A stretch of 64,000 bases of DNA from an uncultured Alphaproteobacteria bacterium (GTDB lineage: Bacteria; Pseudomonadota; Alphaproteobacteria; Rhizobiales; Beijerinckiaceae). Positions 1-8,534 of the stretch are shown in pieces. The stretch spans positions 62,001 through 126,000 of the forward strand of contig CALKHP010000015.1 of assembly GCA_937988775.1 (NCBI GenBank), in the 5' to 3' direction. Numbering within the stretch: the stretch's first letter is position 1; the number at the start of each line of letters is the position of its first letter. A program made the translations under genes and the position numbers. The notes below the pieces were generated by a model. That model ran no database searches. It saw nothing but the letters and a program-made list of their open reading frames with translations, and was not told where the DNA came from.

Positions 1-9
1 GAGTGCAGG

Positions 10-438
10 GTGATTTTGCCGCAACCTTCCGTGCGGAACCTGGATTCATCGGAGCTATCAGTGCCGGAATTGGCTCAGCCTCGCCGTGATCTTACCACGA
101 TCGCATCGGACAAACGACGTGCGCCCGGCCAGGGCGACGACGGCAACGGAACCGTCGTCGCGACCAAGACGAAGACCAAGACCAAGCGGCCCAGCCTGTA
201 CCGGGTGCTGATCCTGAACGACGATTACACGCCGATGGAGTTCGTCGTGCATGTGCTCGAAAGGTTCTTCAACAAGGATCGGGAGGCCGCGACGCAGATC
301 ATGCTCCATGTCCATCATCACGGCGTCGGAGAGTGTGGCGTCTACACATATGAGGTGGCGGAAACCAAAGTGACGCAGGTGATGGATTTTGCCCGCAAGC
401 ACCAGCATCCGCTACAATGCATCATGGAAAAGAAGTGA
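10..438 (+). CDS. clpS: ATP-dependent Clp protease adaptor ClpS
   Basis: ClpS binds N-degron substrates and hands them to the ClpAP protease in the cytoplasm. The conserved core starts near residue 60 and carries LNDDYTPMEFVV, which includes the Asn-Asp-Asp edge of the N-terminal-residue pocket, followed by LERFF and the histidine-rich HHHGVGECGVY stretch. The first ~58 residues are low complexity with a KTKTKTK run and look unconserved. GTG at 10 is the first start visible, but the frame is open back to base 1 and a second in-frame GTG lies at 61, so the true start may differ or lie outside the window. The stop is 7 nt before the TTG of clpA, and the clpA ribosome site overlaps the clpS stop, so the two genes are co-transcribed. 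Confidence 0.95.
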   Translation: MILPQPSVRNLDSSELSVPELAQPRRDLTTIASDKRRAPGQGDDGNGTVVATKTKTKTKRPSLYRVLILNDDYTPMEFVVHVLERFFNKDREAATQIMLHVHHHGVGECGVYTYEVAETKVTQVMDFARKHQHPLQCIMEKK

Positions 439-445
439 GGTTCCC

Positions 446-2908
446 TTGCCCTCGTTCTCTCGCAGCCTCGAACAGACCCTTCACCGCGCGCTGGGCTTCG
501 CCAACGAGCGCCGGCACGAATATGCGACCCTCGAACATCTGCTGCTGTCGCTGATCGAGGATCAGGACGCGCTCGCGGTGATGCGTGCCTGCAATGTCGA
601 TGTCGATGCGCTGCGCAAGGCGCTGGTCGAGTATATCGACGGCGAGCTGGCCGGGCTGGTGACCAACGGACGCGAGGAATCCAAGCCGACCGCCGGCTTC
701 CAGCGCGTCATCCAGCGCTCGGTGATCCATGTGCAGTCGTCGGGCCGCGAGGAGGTGACCGGCGCCAACGTGCTGGTGGCGATCTTCGCCGAGCGCGAGA
801 GCCATGCCGCCTATTTCCTGCAGGAGCAGGACATGACGCGCTACGATGCCGTCAACTACATCAGCCATGGCATCGCCAAGCGCGCCGGACTTTCCGAAAG
901 CCGGCCGCCCAAGGGCGCCGACGACGAGGAGAACGAGGCCAAGGCCAGCGAGGGCAAGAAGGAAAAGAAGCAGGACGCGCTCAGCGCCTACTGCGTCAAC
1001 CTCAACGAGAAGGCCAAGATCGGCAAGATCGACCCGCTGATCGGGCGCGAGAGCGAGGTCGCGCGCACCATCCAGGTGCTGTGCCGGCGCCAGAAGAACA
1101 ATCCGCTGCTCGTCGGCGAGCCCGGCGTCGGCAAGACGGCGATCGCGGAGGGCCTCGCCCGCAAGATCGTCACCGGAGAGGTGCCGGAAGTGCTGGCCGA
1201 TGCGACGGTGTTCTCGCTCGACATGGGCACGCTGCTTGCCGGCACGCGCTACCGCGGCGATTTCGAGGAACGCCTGAAGCAGGTGATGAAGGAGATCGAG
1301 GCCCACCCGAAGGCGATCATGTTCATCGACGAGATCCATACGGTGATCGGCGCTGGCGCGACGTCTGGCGGGGCGATGGATGCCTCCAACCTGCTCAAGC
1401 CGGCGCTGGCCTCGGGCTCGCTGCGCTGCATCGGCTCGACGACCTACAAGGAATTCCGCCAGCATTTCGAGAAGGACCGCGCGCTGGTGCGGCGCTTCCA
1501 GAAGATCGACGTCAATGAGCCGTCGGTGCCCGATACGGTCGAGATCCTCAAGGGGCTGAAGCCGTATTTCGAGGAGTTCCACAAGCTCAAATACACCAAC
1601 GAGGCGGTGCGGGCGGCGGTGGAATTGTCGGCGCGCTACATCCACGACCGCAAGCTGCCCGACAAGGCGATCGACGTGATCGACGAATCGGGCGCCTCGC
1701 AGATGCTGCTGCCCGAGGCGCGGCGCAAGAAGACCATCGGCATCAAGGAAATCGAGAGCACGATCGCCACCATGGCGCGCATTCCGCCGAAAACCGTGTC
1801 CAAGGACGATGCGGAAGTGCTGCAGCACATGGAGACCACGCTCAAGCGCATGGTCTATGGCCAGGACAGCGCGATTTCGCAGCTTGCCGCCGCGATCAAG
1901 CTGTCGCGGGCCGGCCTGCGCGATGGCGACAAGCCGATCGGCAGCTACCTGTTCTCCGGCCCGACCGGCGTCGGCAAGACAGAGGTTGCCAAGCAGCTTT
2001 CCCAGGTGCTCGGCGTCGAGCTGCTGCGCTTCGACATGTCGGAATACATGGAGCGTCACACGGTCAGCCGGCTGATCGGCGCGCCGCCGGGCTATGTCGG
2101 TTTCGACCAGGGTGGCCTGTTGACCGACGGTATCGACCAGCACCCGCATTGCGTGCTGCTGCTCGACGAGATCGAGAAGGCGCATCCCGACCTGTTCAAC
2201 ATCCTGTTGCAGGTCATGGATCACGGCAAGCTGACCGACCATAACGGCAAGCAGGTCGATTTCCGCAATGTCATCATCATCATGACGACGAATGCGGGCG
2301 CGGCCGACATGGCCAAGGCGGCGTTCGGCTTCACGCGCGCCAAGCGCGAGGGCGACGACACCGAGGCGATCAACAAGCTGTTCGCGCCGGAATTCCGCAA
2401 CCGGCTCGACGCGATCATCAGCTTCGGGCAGTTGCCGGTGCCGGTGGTGGCGCAGGTCGTCGACAAGTTCATCATGCAGCTCGACGCGCAGCTCTCCGAG
2501 CGCAACGTGTCGATCGAACTGACGGACGAAGCGCGCAACTGGCTGGTCGAGAACGGCTATGACGAGACGATGGGCGCGCGTCCGATGGCGCGGCTGATCC
2601 AGCGCGACATCAAGACGCCGCTCGCCGACGAGGTGCTGTTCGGCCGCCTGAAGGGCGGCGGCACGGTGCGGGTCATGGTGGTCAAGGATGAGGCCGGCGC
2701 CAAGAAGCTCGGCTTCGTCTATCCCGACGGCCCGATGCTGCCGCGTCCTGAAAAGGCGGTGCAGGAGGCCTCGGCCAAGCCGAAGCGCAAGCGCAGCCCG
2801 CGCAAGAAGGCCGCCGCCAAGATCCTGCCCAAGCCGGAGCCGGAAGTCTCCGGCCGCAGCGGCAAGGGCGGACGCGGCTCGGTGCCCAAGGTGCCGTTGA
2901 AGACGTGA
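446..2908 (+). CDS. clpA: ATP-dependent Clp protease ATP-binding subunit ClpA
   Basis: AAA+ unfoldase that pairs with ClpP to degrade proteins delivered by ClpS. The ~820-residue product has the usual two-ring architecture: Clp N-domain (about 1-145), AAA1 with Walker A GEPGVGKT near 225 and Walker B FIDEIHT near 293, and AAA2 with GPTGVGKT near 504 and LLLDEIEKAH near 571, then the ClpB-type D2-small domain. I chose TTG at 446 because LPSFSRSLEQTLHRAL matches the family start and a GAGG lies 5 nt upstream; the open frame continues further upstream only through clpS sequence. The C-terminal ~60 residues are a Lys/Arg/Pro-rich tail (KPKRKRSPRKK) beyond the usual ClpA end, a variable extension of unknown role. 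Confidence 0.97.
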   Translation: MPSFSRSLEQTLHRALGFANERRHEYATLEHLLLSLIEDQDALAVMRACNVDVDALRKALVEYIDGELAGLVTNGREESKPTAGFQRVIQRSVIHVQSSGREEVTGANVLVAIFAERESHAAYFLQEQDMTRYDAVNYISHGIAKRAGLSESRPPKGADDEENEAKASEGKKEKKQDALSAYCVNLNEKAKIGKIDPLIGRESEVARTIQVLCRRQKNNPLLVGEPGVGKTAIAEGLARKIVTGEVPEVLADATVFSLDMGTLLAGTRYRGDFEERLKQVMKEIEAHPKAIMFIDEIHTVIGAGATSGGAMDASNLLKPALASGSLRCIGSTTYKEFRQHFEKDRALVRRFQKIDVNEPSVPDTVEILKGLKPYFEEFHKLKYTNEAVRAAVELSARYIHDRKLPDKAIDVIDESGASQMLLPEARRKKTIGIKEIESTIATMARIPPKTVSKDDAEVLQHMETTLKRMVYGQDSAISQLAAAIKLSRAGLRDGDKPIGSYLFSGPTGVGKTEVAKQLSQVLGVELLRFDMSEYMERHTVSRLIGAPPGYVGFDQGGLLTDGIDQHPHCVLLLDEIEKAHPDLFNILLQVMDHGKLTDHNGKQVDFRNVIIIMTTNAGAADMAKAAFGFTRAKREGDDTEAINKLFAPEFRNRLDAIISFGQLPVPVVAQVVDKFIMQLDAQLSERNVSIELTDEARNWLVENGYDETMGARPMARLIQRDIKTPLADEVLFGRLKGGGTVRVMVVKDEAGAKKLGFVYPDGPMLPRPEKAVQEASAKPKRKRSPRKKAAAKILPKPEPEVSGRSGKGGRGSVPKVPLKT

Positions 2909-2960
2909 TCGGGCAGGTGCCGGGCGAGGCCTGGCACAGGCTCTGCGTTTCCTCCACGCT

Positions 2961-3030
2961 CTTGCCCCGGCCTTGAGCCGGGGCCCAGGCCTCATATGAT
3001 GCTGGGTCCCGGATTAAATCCGGGACAAGG
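2961..3030. repeat. Pair of family C intergenic palindromes
   Basis: Two short palindromes fill the convergent gap between clpA and the MFS gene: one with arms GCCCCGG/CCGGGGC around ccttgag (2961-2990), one with arms GTCCCGGATT/AATCCGGGAC (3001-3030). Related copies occur at 5104-5180, 15478-15555 and 17433-17525. They can form hairpins on either strand and may act as bidirectional terminators or transcript-end stabilisers; that role is inferred from position only. Confidence 0.7.
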
Positions 3031-3045
3031 GGGCGGATAGTGGCC

Positions 3046-4329
3046 TTACGCCGCCGCCAGTTGCGGCTCGGCGCGGCGCGTGCGGATCATCAGCGCCAGG
3101 ATCGCGGCGATCAGACCGGTCAGGCCGGCGATGACGAAGGCCTCGAGATAGTTGCCGGTCTGGGTGCGCATGTAGCCGGCGAAGAACGCCGCGCTCGCCG
3201 CGCCAAGCTGGTGCCCGGCCAGGATCCAGCCGAACACGATCGGCGTGTCGGCATCGCCGAAATTCTCGTTGGCGAGTTTCAGCGTCGGCGGCACGGTGGC
3301 GATCCAGTCGAGGCCGTAGAACACGGCGAAGATCGCCAGCGCGTAGAACGAGAACCCTGAATAAGGCAGGTAGATCAGCGAGATGCCGCGCAGACCGTAA
3401 TAGATGAACAACAGCTTGCGCGCGTCGAACCGGTCGGTGAGCCAGCCGGAGGCGGTGGTGCCGATCAGGTCGAAAATGCCCATCACGGCGAGCAGCCCGG
3501 CGGCCTGCACCTCGGCGATGCCGTAATCGCCGCACATCGCGATCAGATGCGTGCCGACGAGGCCGTTGGTGGTGAAGCCGCACACGAAGAAGGTGGCGAA
3601 CAGCAGCCAGAACGCCTTGGTGCGCGAGGCGCGGCCGAGCACGCCGAAGGTGCGCGCGATCAGGTTCTGCGCCGGGATGGCGGCCGGCGGCGGCGTGCCG
3701 GGCGCGGCGCCATAAGGCACCATGCCGACATCGGACGGGCGCTCGGGCACCAGGAAATAGGCGAGGGGAATCAGGGCGGCGCTGACCGCCGCCATGGTCA
3801 GCACCACGGCCTGCCAGCCGCTATATTGCGCGAGCGCGGCGAGCAGCGGCATGAAGACCAGCGTGCCGGTGGCGGTGCTAGCGGTCAGCAGCCCCATCAC
3901 CAGGCCGCGATTGCTGACGAACCAGCGGTTGACGATGGTGGCGCCGAGCACGGTCGCGACGCAGCCGGTGCCGAGGCCGCTGAGCACGCCCCAACTGGCG
4001 ATGAGCTGCCAGGATTCGCTCATGAAATAGCTCAGGCCGGCGGCGCTCGACATCAGCACCAGCGCGCCGATGATGGTGCGCCTGATGCCGATCTGCTGCA
4101 TCAGCGCGGCGGCGAACGGGCCGATGAGCCCGTAGAGCAGGATGCCGATCGCAGCCGAAAGCGAAATGATGTCGCGGTTCCAGCCGAAGGCGCGCTCGAG
4201 CGGCAGCATCAGCACGCCGGGCGTCGAACGCAGGCCGGCCGAGACGAGCAGCGCCACGAAGATCACGCCGACGACGACGAAGGCATAGTTCTGGCCAAGG
4301 CGCCGCTTCGGGATTATAAGCTGTGTCAT
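3046..4329 (-). CDS. MFS transporter (OFA/MCT-like)
   Basis: Twelve-helix secondary transporter of the major facilitator superfamily, 427 residues, inner membrane. Hydrophobic segments are spread over the whole length, with the N-terminal half running from FVVVGVIFVALLVSAG to about residue 190, a cytoplasmic loop with GAAPGTPPPAA, and a second six-helix half. A DRFDARK motif (MFS motif A-like) follows the helix near residue 300. The N-terminal GLRSTPGVLMLPLERAFGW is typical of the monocarboxylate/oxalate-formate branch; the substrate cannot be told. It is transcribed divergently from a TetR gene 95 bp away, with palindromes between them, so it is the probable target of that repressor. It converges on clpA. 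Confidence 0.85.
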   Translation of the reverse strand: MTQLIIPKRRLGQNYAFVVVGVIFVALLVSAGLRSTPGVLMLPLERAFGWNRDIISLSAAIGILLYGLIGPFAAALMQQIGIRRTIIGALVLMSSAAGLSYFMSESWQLIASWGVLSGLGTGCVATVLGATIVNRWFVSNRGLVMGLLTASTATGTLVFMPLLAALAQYSGWQAVVLTMAAVSAALIPLAYFLVPERPSDVGMVPYGAAPGTPPPAAIPAQNLIARTFGVLGRASRTKAFWLLFATFFVCGFTTNGLVGTHLIAMCGDYGIAEVQAAGLLAVMGIFDLIGTTASGWLTDRFDARKLLFIYYGLRGISLIYLPYSGFSFYALAIFAVFYGLDWIATVPPTLKLANENFGDADTPIVFGWILAGHQLGAASAAFFAGYMRTQTGNYLEAFVIAGLTGLIAAILALMIRTRRAEPQLAAA

Positions 4330-4335
4330 GTGACT

Positions 4336-4377
4336 GACCGGTACGTTACGGTCCGCCCAACTGCGTACCGATCGGTA
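4336..4377. promoter_or_regulatory. Putative TetR operator between divergent MFS and TetR genes
   Basis: Two palindromic elements lie between the start codons. The perfect 12-mer TACCGATCGGTA is at 4366-4377, and an interrupted one, GACCG-N8-CGGTC, is at 4336-4353 close to the MFS start. Both share the ACCG/CGGT half-site, which is the expected layout for a TetR dimer controlling both genes. Binding is inferred, not shown. Confidence 0.55.
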
Positions 4378-4424
4378 ACATTGTCAAGCTGCCTTGTGCG
4401 TGGGCGGCGGATTTCGAGTGTCAT

Positions 4425-5060
4425 ATGTCACAATTCAGCAAGCGATCGGAAACCGGCGGTTCCATGCCGAAACGCGCCGCCGAGCGCATTCGTGATACGG
4501 CGCGCGCGCTGTTCTACAAGGAAGGCATCCGCGCGGTCGGCGTCGAGCAGATCGTCAACCGCGCCGGCGTCACCAAGCCGAGCCTGTACCGCAGTTTCAC
4601 CTCCAAGGACAGCCTCGCGGTTGCCTATCTGGAGGATTACGACTGCGATTTCTGGGTGCAGTTCGACGCCGAGATGGCGCCCGGCGCCGCTGACCCGCGC
4701 CAGCAGATCATCGGCTATTTCACCCGGCGCGCCGGCTATGCGCTGCGGCCGGGCTATCGCGGCTGCGGCCTGACCAACGCGGTGCTGGAATATCCGCAGG
4801 AGGGCCATCCGACCCATGCGATCGCGCTGGCCAACAAGCAGCGCCTGCGCGCGCGCCTTGCCGCCATGGCGCGCGCCATGGGCGCGGCGCGGCCGGACGA
4901 ACTCGGCGACGGCCTGCTGCTGCTGCTCGAAGGCCTGTTCGTGTCCGGCCAGCTTTTCGGCCCCGGCGGCCCGGCCGGCTCGGTCGCGGCGGTGGCGGCC
5001 GCCCTGATCGACGCGCATCTGGCCGAGGCCGGTGTTCGGCCCGTTCCAGCGGCGGAATAA
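4425..5060 (+). CDS. TetR/AcrR family transcriptional regulator
   Basis: DNA-binding repressor of the TetR family, 211 residues. The helix-turn-helix covers about residues 17-60: IRDTARALFYKEGIRAVGVEQIVNRAGVTK and SLYRSFTSKDSLAVAYL, with the usual KPSLYRSF recognition-helix pattern. The rest is the helical ligand/dimer domain, unconserved as expected. ATG 4425 is used here; a second in-frame ATG at 4464 (MPKRAAERI) begins just before the HTH and is an alternative, since neither has a strong ribosome site. It is divergent from the MFS transporter and likely represses both itself and that gene through the palindromes at 4336-4377. Ligand unknown. Confidence 0.88.
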   Translation: MSQFSKRSETGGSMPKRAAERIRDTARALFYKEGIRAVGVEQIVNRAGVTKPSLYRSFTSKDSLAVAYLEDYDCDFWVQFDAEMAPGAADPRQQIIGYFTRRAGYALRPGYRGCGLTNAVLEYPQEGHPTHAIALANKQRLRARLAAMARAMGAARPDELGDGLLLLLEGLFVSGQLFGPGGPAGSVAAVAAALIDAHLAEAGVRPVPAAE

Positions 5061-5180
5061 GCCGGCTTGACCGGCCCATCCCGCTTGGATGGCGGGAGGT
5101 TGCCTGGGCCCCGGCTCAGGGCCGGGGCAAAACGTTGAGGAAACGCAACCGTCTTGTCCCGGACTTGATCCGGGACCCAG
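5061..5180. repeat. Cluster of family A and family C palindromes
   Basis: The convergent gap between the TetR and CorC-type genes is filled by a family A element (GCCGGCTTGACCGGC core at 5061-5075, then CCCGCTTGGATGGCGGG), and by two family C palindromes: CCCCGGC-tcagg-GCCGGGG at about 5109-5127, and GTCCCGGA-cttga-TCCGGGAC at 5156-5176. There is no room for a gene. Confidence 0.7.
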
Positions 5181-5182
5181 AG

Positions 5183-6517
5183 TCACTCGGCCGGGATTTT
5201 CGTGGCGAGGATCTTGTCGATGCGGTGGCCGTCCATGTCGACGATCTCGAAGCGCCAGTCCTCGTAGTCGAACTGCTCGCCGGCCTCGGGCAGGTGGTCG
5301 AGGCATGACAGCGCGAAGCCGGCGACGGTGTGGAAGTCGCCATCCATGTCGCGCACCTTGAGCCCGAGCCTGTTGAACGCATCGTAAGCCAGCATCATGC
5401 CGTCGATCAGCAGCGAACCGTCCTTGCGCTCGACGACGTCGGGCTGTTCGTCGGCGTCGGGCAGGTCGCCGGCGATGGCCTCGAGCAGGTCGGTCTGGGT
5501 GACGATGCCCTCGAGGCTGCCATACTCGTCGATGACGATGGCGAGGCGCACCGGCGCCTTCTTGAAGCGATCGAGCACCTGGAAAACCGGTGCCCATTCA
5601 TGCACCACCAGCGGCTCGCGAATGATCGCCAGCGGTTTCAGCGGCTTGCCGTCGAGAGCCTGGTCGAGCAGGTCGTGCTTGACGATCAGGCCGATCGGGT
5701 CGTCGATGCTGCCGCGCCCGACCAGCAACTGCTCGTGGCGCGCTTCGCGGATCGTCTTGAGGATTTCCGCCTGATCGTCCTCGATGTCGATCCAGTCGAC
5801 CTCGCGCCGCGGCGTCATGATGTCGGCGATACGCCGGTTGCCGATGGTGAAGACCCGGTCGACCACCTCCTGCTGCGAGTGGAGCAGCAGGCCGGCCTCC
5901 TGGCTTTCAGCGACCAGCATGCGCAACTCCTCGGCGGAGTGCAGCGAGCCCTCGCCGGTGCCGGGCTTGAGCCCGAACAGGCGCAGCACGAGGTTGCCGA
6001 GGCCGTTGAGCGACAGGATCGCCGGGCGCAGCAGGAACAGGAACAGCGTCAGCGGGCGCACGACCCACAAGGCCGTCACCTCGGTGCGTTGCAGCGCCAG
6101 GCTTTTCGGCGCGAGTTCGCCGAGCACGATATGCAGCGCGGTGATGATGATGAACGAGATCGCCACCGCCACGGTGTGCGAGGCGGCGACCGCCATCTCG
6201 TGCGGCAGCATGCCGAGCAGCGGCTGGATCAGATGGGCGAGCGCCGGCTCGCCGACCCAGCCGAGCGCCAGTGACGAAATCGTGATGCCGAGCTGGGTGG
6301 CCGCGAGATGGCTGTCGAGATGGTCGACCGCGCGTTGCAGCGCGAGCGCGTTGGTCCTTCCGGCGCCGACCAGTTCCGCAACGCGGCTGCGGCGCACCGA
6401 GACCAGTGAGAATTCCGCCGCGACAAAGAAGCCGTTGGCGAGGACGAGAATGAATACGGCGAGAATTCCGATAAGGTCGGAATAACTGCCAGCCGGGTCG
6501 GGCATGGGTCTCCTCAT
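5183..6517 (-). CDS. CNNM/CorC-HlyC family protein (UPF0053, CBS domains)
   Basis: Membrane protein of the hemolysin-C/CorC (UPF0053, CNNM) family, 444 residues, which is the normal length. The order is DUF21 membrane domain (about 10-205; helices include IGILAVFILVLANGFFVAAEFSLV and the SLALGWVGEPALAHLI segment), a CBS pair (about 220-345; MTPRREVDWID starts the first), and the C-terminal CorC_HlyC domain (about 360-440; VAGFALSCLDHLPEAGE). Relatives are linked to magnesium or cobalt homeostasis, so divalent cation transport or its control is the likely role. The start may be MRRPM (6517) or the in-frame MPDPAG four codons later. It is divergent from queH. Confidence 0.9.
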   Translation of the reverse strand: MRRPMPDPAGSYSDLIGILAVFILVLANGFFVAAEFSLVSVRRSRVAELVGAGRTNALALQRAVDHLDSHLAATQLGITISSLALGWVGEPALAHLIQPLLGMLPHEMAVAASHTVAVAISFIIITALHIVLGELAPKSLALQRTEVTALWVVRPLTLFLFLLRPAILSLNGLGNLVLRLFGLKPGTGEGSLHSAEELRMLVAESQEAGLLLHSQQEVVDRVFTIGNRRIADIMTPRREVDWIDIEDDQAEILKTIREARHEQLLVGRGSIDDPIGLIVKHDLLDQALDGKPLKPLAIIREPLVVHEWAPVFQVLDRFKKAPVRLAIVIDEYGSLEGIVTQTDLLEAIAGDLPDADEQPDVVERKDGSLLIDGMMLAYDAFNRLGLKVRDMDGDFHTVAGFALSCLDHLPEAGEQFDYEDWRFEIVDMDGHRIDKILATKIPAE

Positions 6518-6659
6518 GGGGCGGCGGAGGCCGCTCGGACTGCCGATACAGCTTCCAGCCTAGCACGGGAAGCCCCCAATCCGCGAACGGCTCCGGATCG
6601 TGGCGGCAGGTGAGCGCCCGCTGTGGTATTTTGCGCCGCGATCGGTTAAGACGCCGGCC

Positions 6660-7343
6660 ATGACAGAGCTTGTGCGCCAGAAGTTGCTTCCGCCCGGTGG
6701 CGAGACGAAGGTCCTGCTGCATTCATGCTGCGCGCCCTGTTCGGGCGAGGTCATGGAGGCGATGCTGGCCTCGGGCATCGACTACACGATCTTTTTCTAC
6801 AACCCCAACATCCATCCGCTGAAGGAGTACCTTCTGCGCAAGGATGAGAATGTGCGCTTCGCCGAGAAGCACGGCGTTGCCTTCGTCGATGCCGATTACG
6901 ACAAGGAAAACTGGTTCGCGCGCGCCAAGGGGCTGGAATGGGAGCCGGAGCGCGGCGCCCGCTGCACGATGTGTTTCGACATGCGCTTCGAGCGCACGGC
7001 GCTGTACGCCCACGAGCATGGCTTTCCGGTCATGACGAGTTCGCTCGGCATTTCGCGCTGGAAGAACATGGCGCAGATCAACGATTGCGGCCAGCGCGCC
7101 GCCGGCCATTACGACGGCCTGTCCTATTGGGATTTCAACTGGCGCAAGGGCGGCGGCTCGGCCCGCATGATCGAGATCAGCAAGCGTGAGCAGTTCTACC
7201 AGCAGGAATATTGCGGCTGCGTCTATTCGCTGCGCGACACCAACCTGCACCGCCGCAACATGGGCCGCGAGCCGATCGCGCTTGGCAAGCTGTTCTACGG
7301 GCAGGAGCCGGGCGAGGGCGACGACCCGAAGCAGGCCGGTTGA
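6660..7343 (+). CDS. queH: Epoxyqueuosine reductase QueH
   Basis: Cobalamin-independent reductase for the last step of tRNA queuosine synthesis (epoxyqueuosine to queuosine). The 227-residue product carries the family Cys signature: HSCCAPCS (Cys23, Cys24, Cys27), and GARCTMCFDMR (Cys102, Cys105), which together bind Fe-S cluster and iron. The ISRWKNMAQIN and YCGCVYSL segments also match. ATG 6660 is preferred over an upstream in-frame start at 6600 because the family starts a few residues before the HSCC motif. It lies 31 bp before dusA, another tRNA-modification gene, so they probably form an operon. No queG is seen in the window. Confidence 0.93.
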   Translation: MTELVRQKLLPPGGETKVLLHSCCAPCSGEVMEAMLASGIDYTIFFYNPNIHPLKEYLLRKDENVRFAEKHGVAFVDADYDKENWFARAKGLEWEPERGARCTMCFDMRFERTALYAHEHGFPVMTSSLGISRWKNMAQINDCGQRAAGHYDGLSYWDFNWRKGGGSARMIEISKREQFYQQEYCGCVYSLRDTNLHRRNMGREPIALGKLFYGQEPGEGDDPKQAG

Positions 7344-7374
7344 GCAGGGATACCTGCGGGTTGAAAAGCGAAAA

Positions 7375-8400
7375 ATGACGCAGTTTCAGGCTTATCGCTT
7401 CTCCATTGCGCCAATGATGGACTGGACGGACCGGCATTGCCGCTTCGTCCATCGCCTGCTGTCGCGTCATGCGCGGCTCTATACCGAGATGGTGACGCCG
7501 GGGGCGGTGATCCATGGCGATCGCGCGCGCCTGCTCGGCTTCTCGCCTGAGGAAAGCCCGGTCGCGCTGCAACTTGGCGGATCGGACCCCCGGACGCTGG
7601 CCGAGGCGGCGAAAATCTGCGCCGATCTCGGCTATGACGAAATCAATCTCAATGTCGGCTGCCCGTCCGACCGGGTGCAGGGCGGCAATTTCGGCGCCTG
7701 CCTGATGCTGGAGCCGGCGCGGGTGGCCGCTTGCGTCGCGGCGATGAAGGCGGCGGTTGCCGTGCCCGTCACCGTCAAGTGCCGCATCGGCGTCGATGAG
7801 CAGGAGCCGGAGGCGGCGCTGTTCACGCTCGCCGGCGAGGTGCTGGCGGCCGGCGCCGATGCGCTCACCGTGCATGCGCGCAAGGCCTGGCTCAGGGGCC
7901 TCTCGCCCAAGGAAAACCGGGAGGTGCCGCCGCTCGACCACGCGCTCGTCTACCGGCTCAAGCAGGCCTATCCGCAGGTGCCGATCGCGATCAATGGCGG
8001 TATTGTCTCGCTCGATCAGGCGCTTGGCCATCTCGCGCATGTCGATGGCGTCATGCTCGGCCGCGCCGCCTATCAGAATCCCGGCCTGCTGCTCGATGTC
8101 GATTCGCTCATCTTCGGCGCGCCGGCGCCGTTCGACGACGCCCTCGATGCGCTTGCCGCGCTGGAGCCGTATCTGGCGGCGCATCTGGCGGCCGGCGGCC
8201 GGCTCCACGCCGTGACGCGCCACCTGCTCGGGCTGTTCCAGGGCCAGCCCGGCGCGCGCGCCTGGCGCCGGCATCTCGCGGTGGAAGGCGTCAAGGACGG
8301 CGCCGGTATCGAGACGCTCGCGGCCGCGCTGGTCCATATCCGGCGCGGGCGGGAATGGCTGGAAGCGGGTCGGGCGGAAGAGGTCGAGCGCGTCGCCTGA
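7375..8400 (+). CDS. dusA: tRNA-dihydrouridine(20/20a) synthase DusA
   Basis: Flavoenzyme that reduces uridines 20/20a in the tRNA D-loop, 341 residues. It shows the FMN TIM-barrel start FSIAPMMDWTDRHCR, the catalytic loop NVGCPSDRVQGG (Cys96 is the proton donor), substrate residues around HARKAWLRGLSPKENRE, which is diagnostic for the DusA branch, and the phosphate-binding INGGI and DGVMLGRAAYQNP. The ATG at 7375 is chosen because MTQFQAYRFSIAP matches the family start; the open frame upstream is only an overlap with queH. It follows queH by 31 bp. Confidence 0.95.
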   Translation: MTQFQAYRFSIAPMMDWTDRHCRFVHRLLSRHARLYTEMVTPGAVIHGDRARLLGFSPEESPVALQLGGSDPRTLAEAAKICADLGYDEINLNVGCPSDRVQGGNFGACLMLEPARVAACVAAMKAAVAVPVTVKCRIGVDEQEPEAALFTLAGEVLAAGADALTVHARKAWLRGLSPKENREVPPLDHALVYRLKQAYPQVPIAINGGIVSLDQALGHLAHVDGVMLGRAAYQNPGLLLDVDSLIFGAPAPFDDALDALAALEPYLAAHLAAGGRLHAVTRHLLGLFQGQPGARAWRRHLAVEGVKDGAGIETLAAALVHIRRGREWLEAGRAEEVERVA

Positions 8401-8534
8401 TCTTGCGCGCGGAACATGCTTAACAAGGCGTTGCTGCGATCAAATACGCCAGCCCGTTGCTCCATCAGAATTTCTTATTGAATCAGGCGTATTGACCTTA
8501 CGGAATGGGATGTTTCGTTTGGTCAGGCTTGCAC

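Noticed and set aside
422..2995. 857-residue open frame opposite clpA
   Set aside because: High GC content keeps the antisense frame open. The composition is Arg/Leu/Asp-rich without any family motif, and clpA on the other strand is certain.
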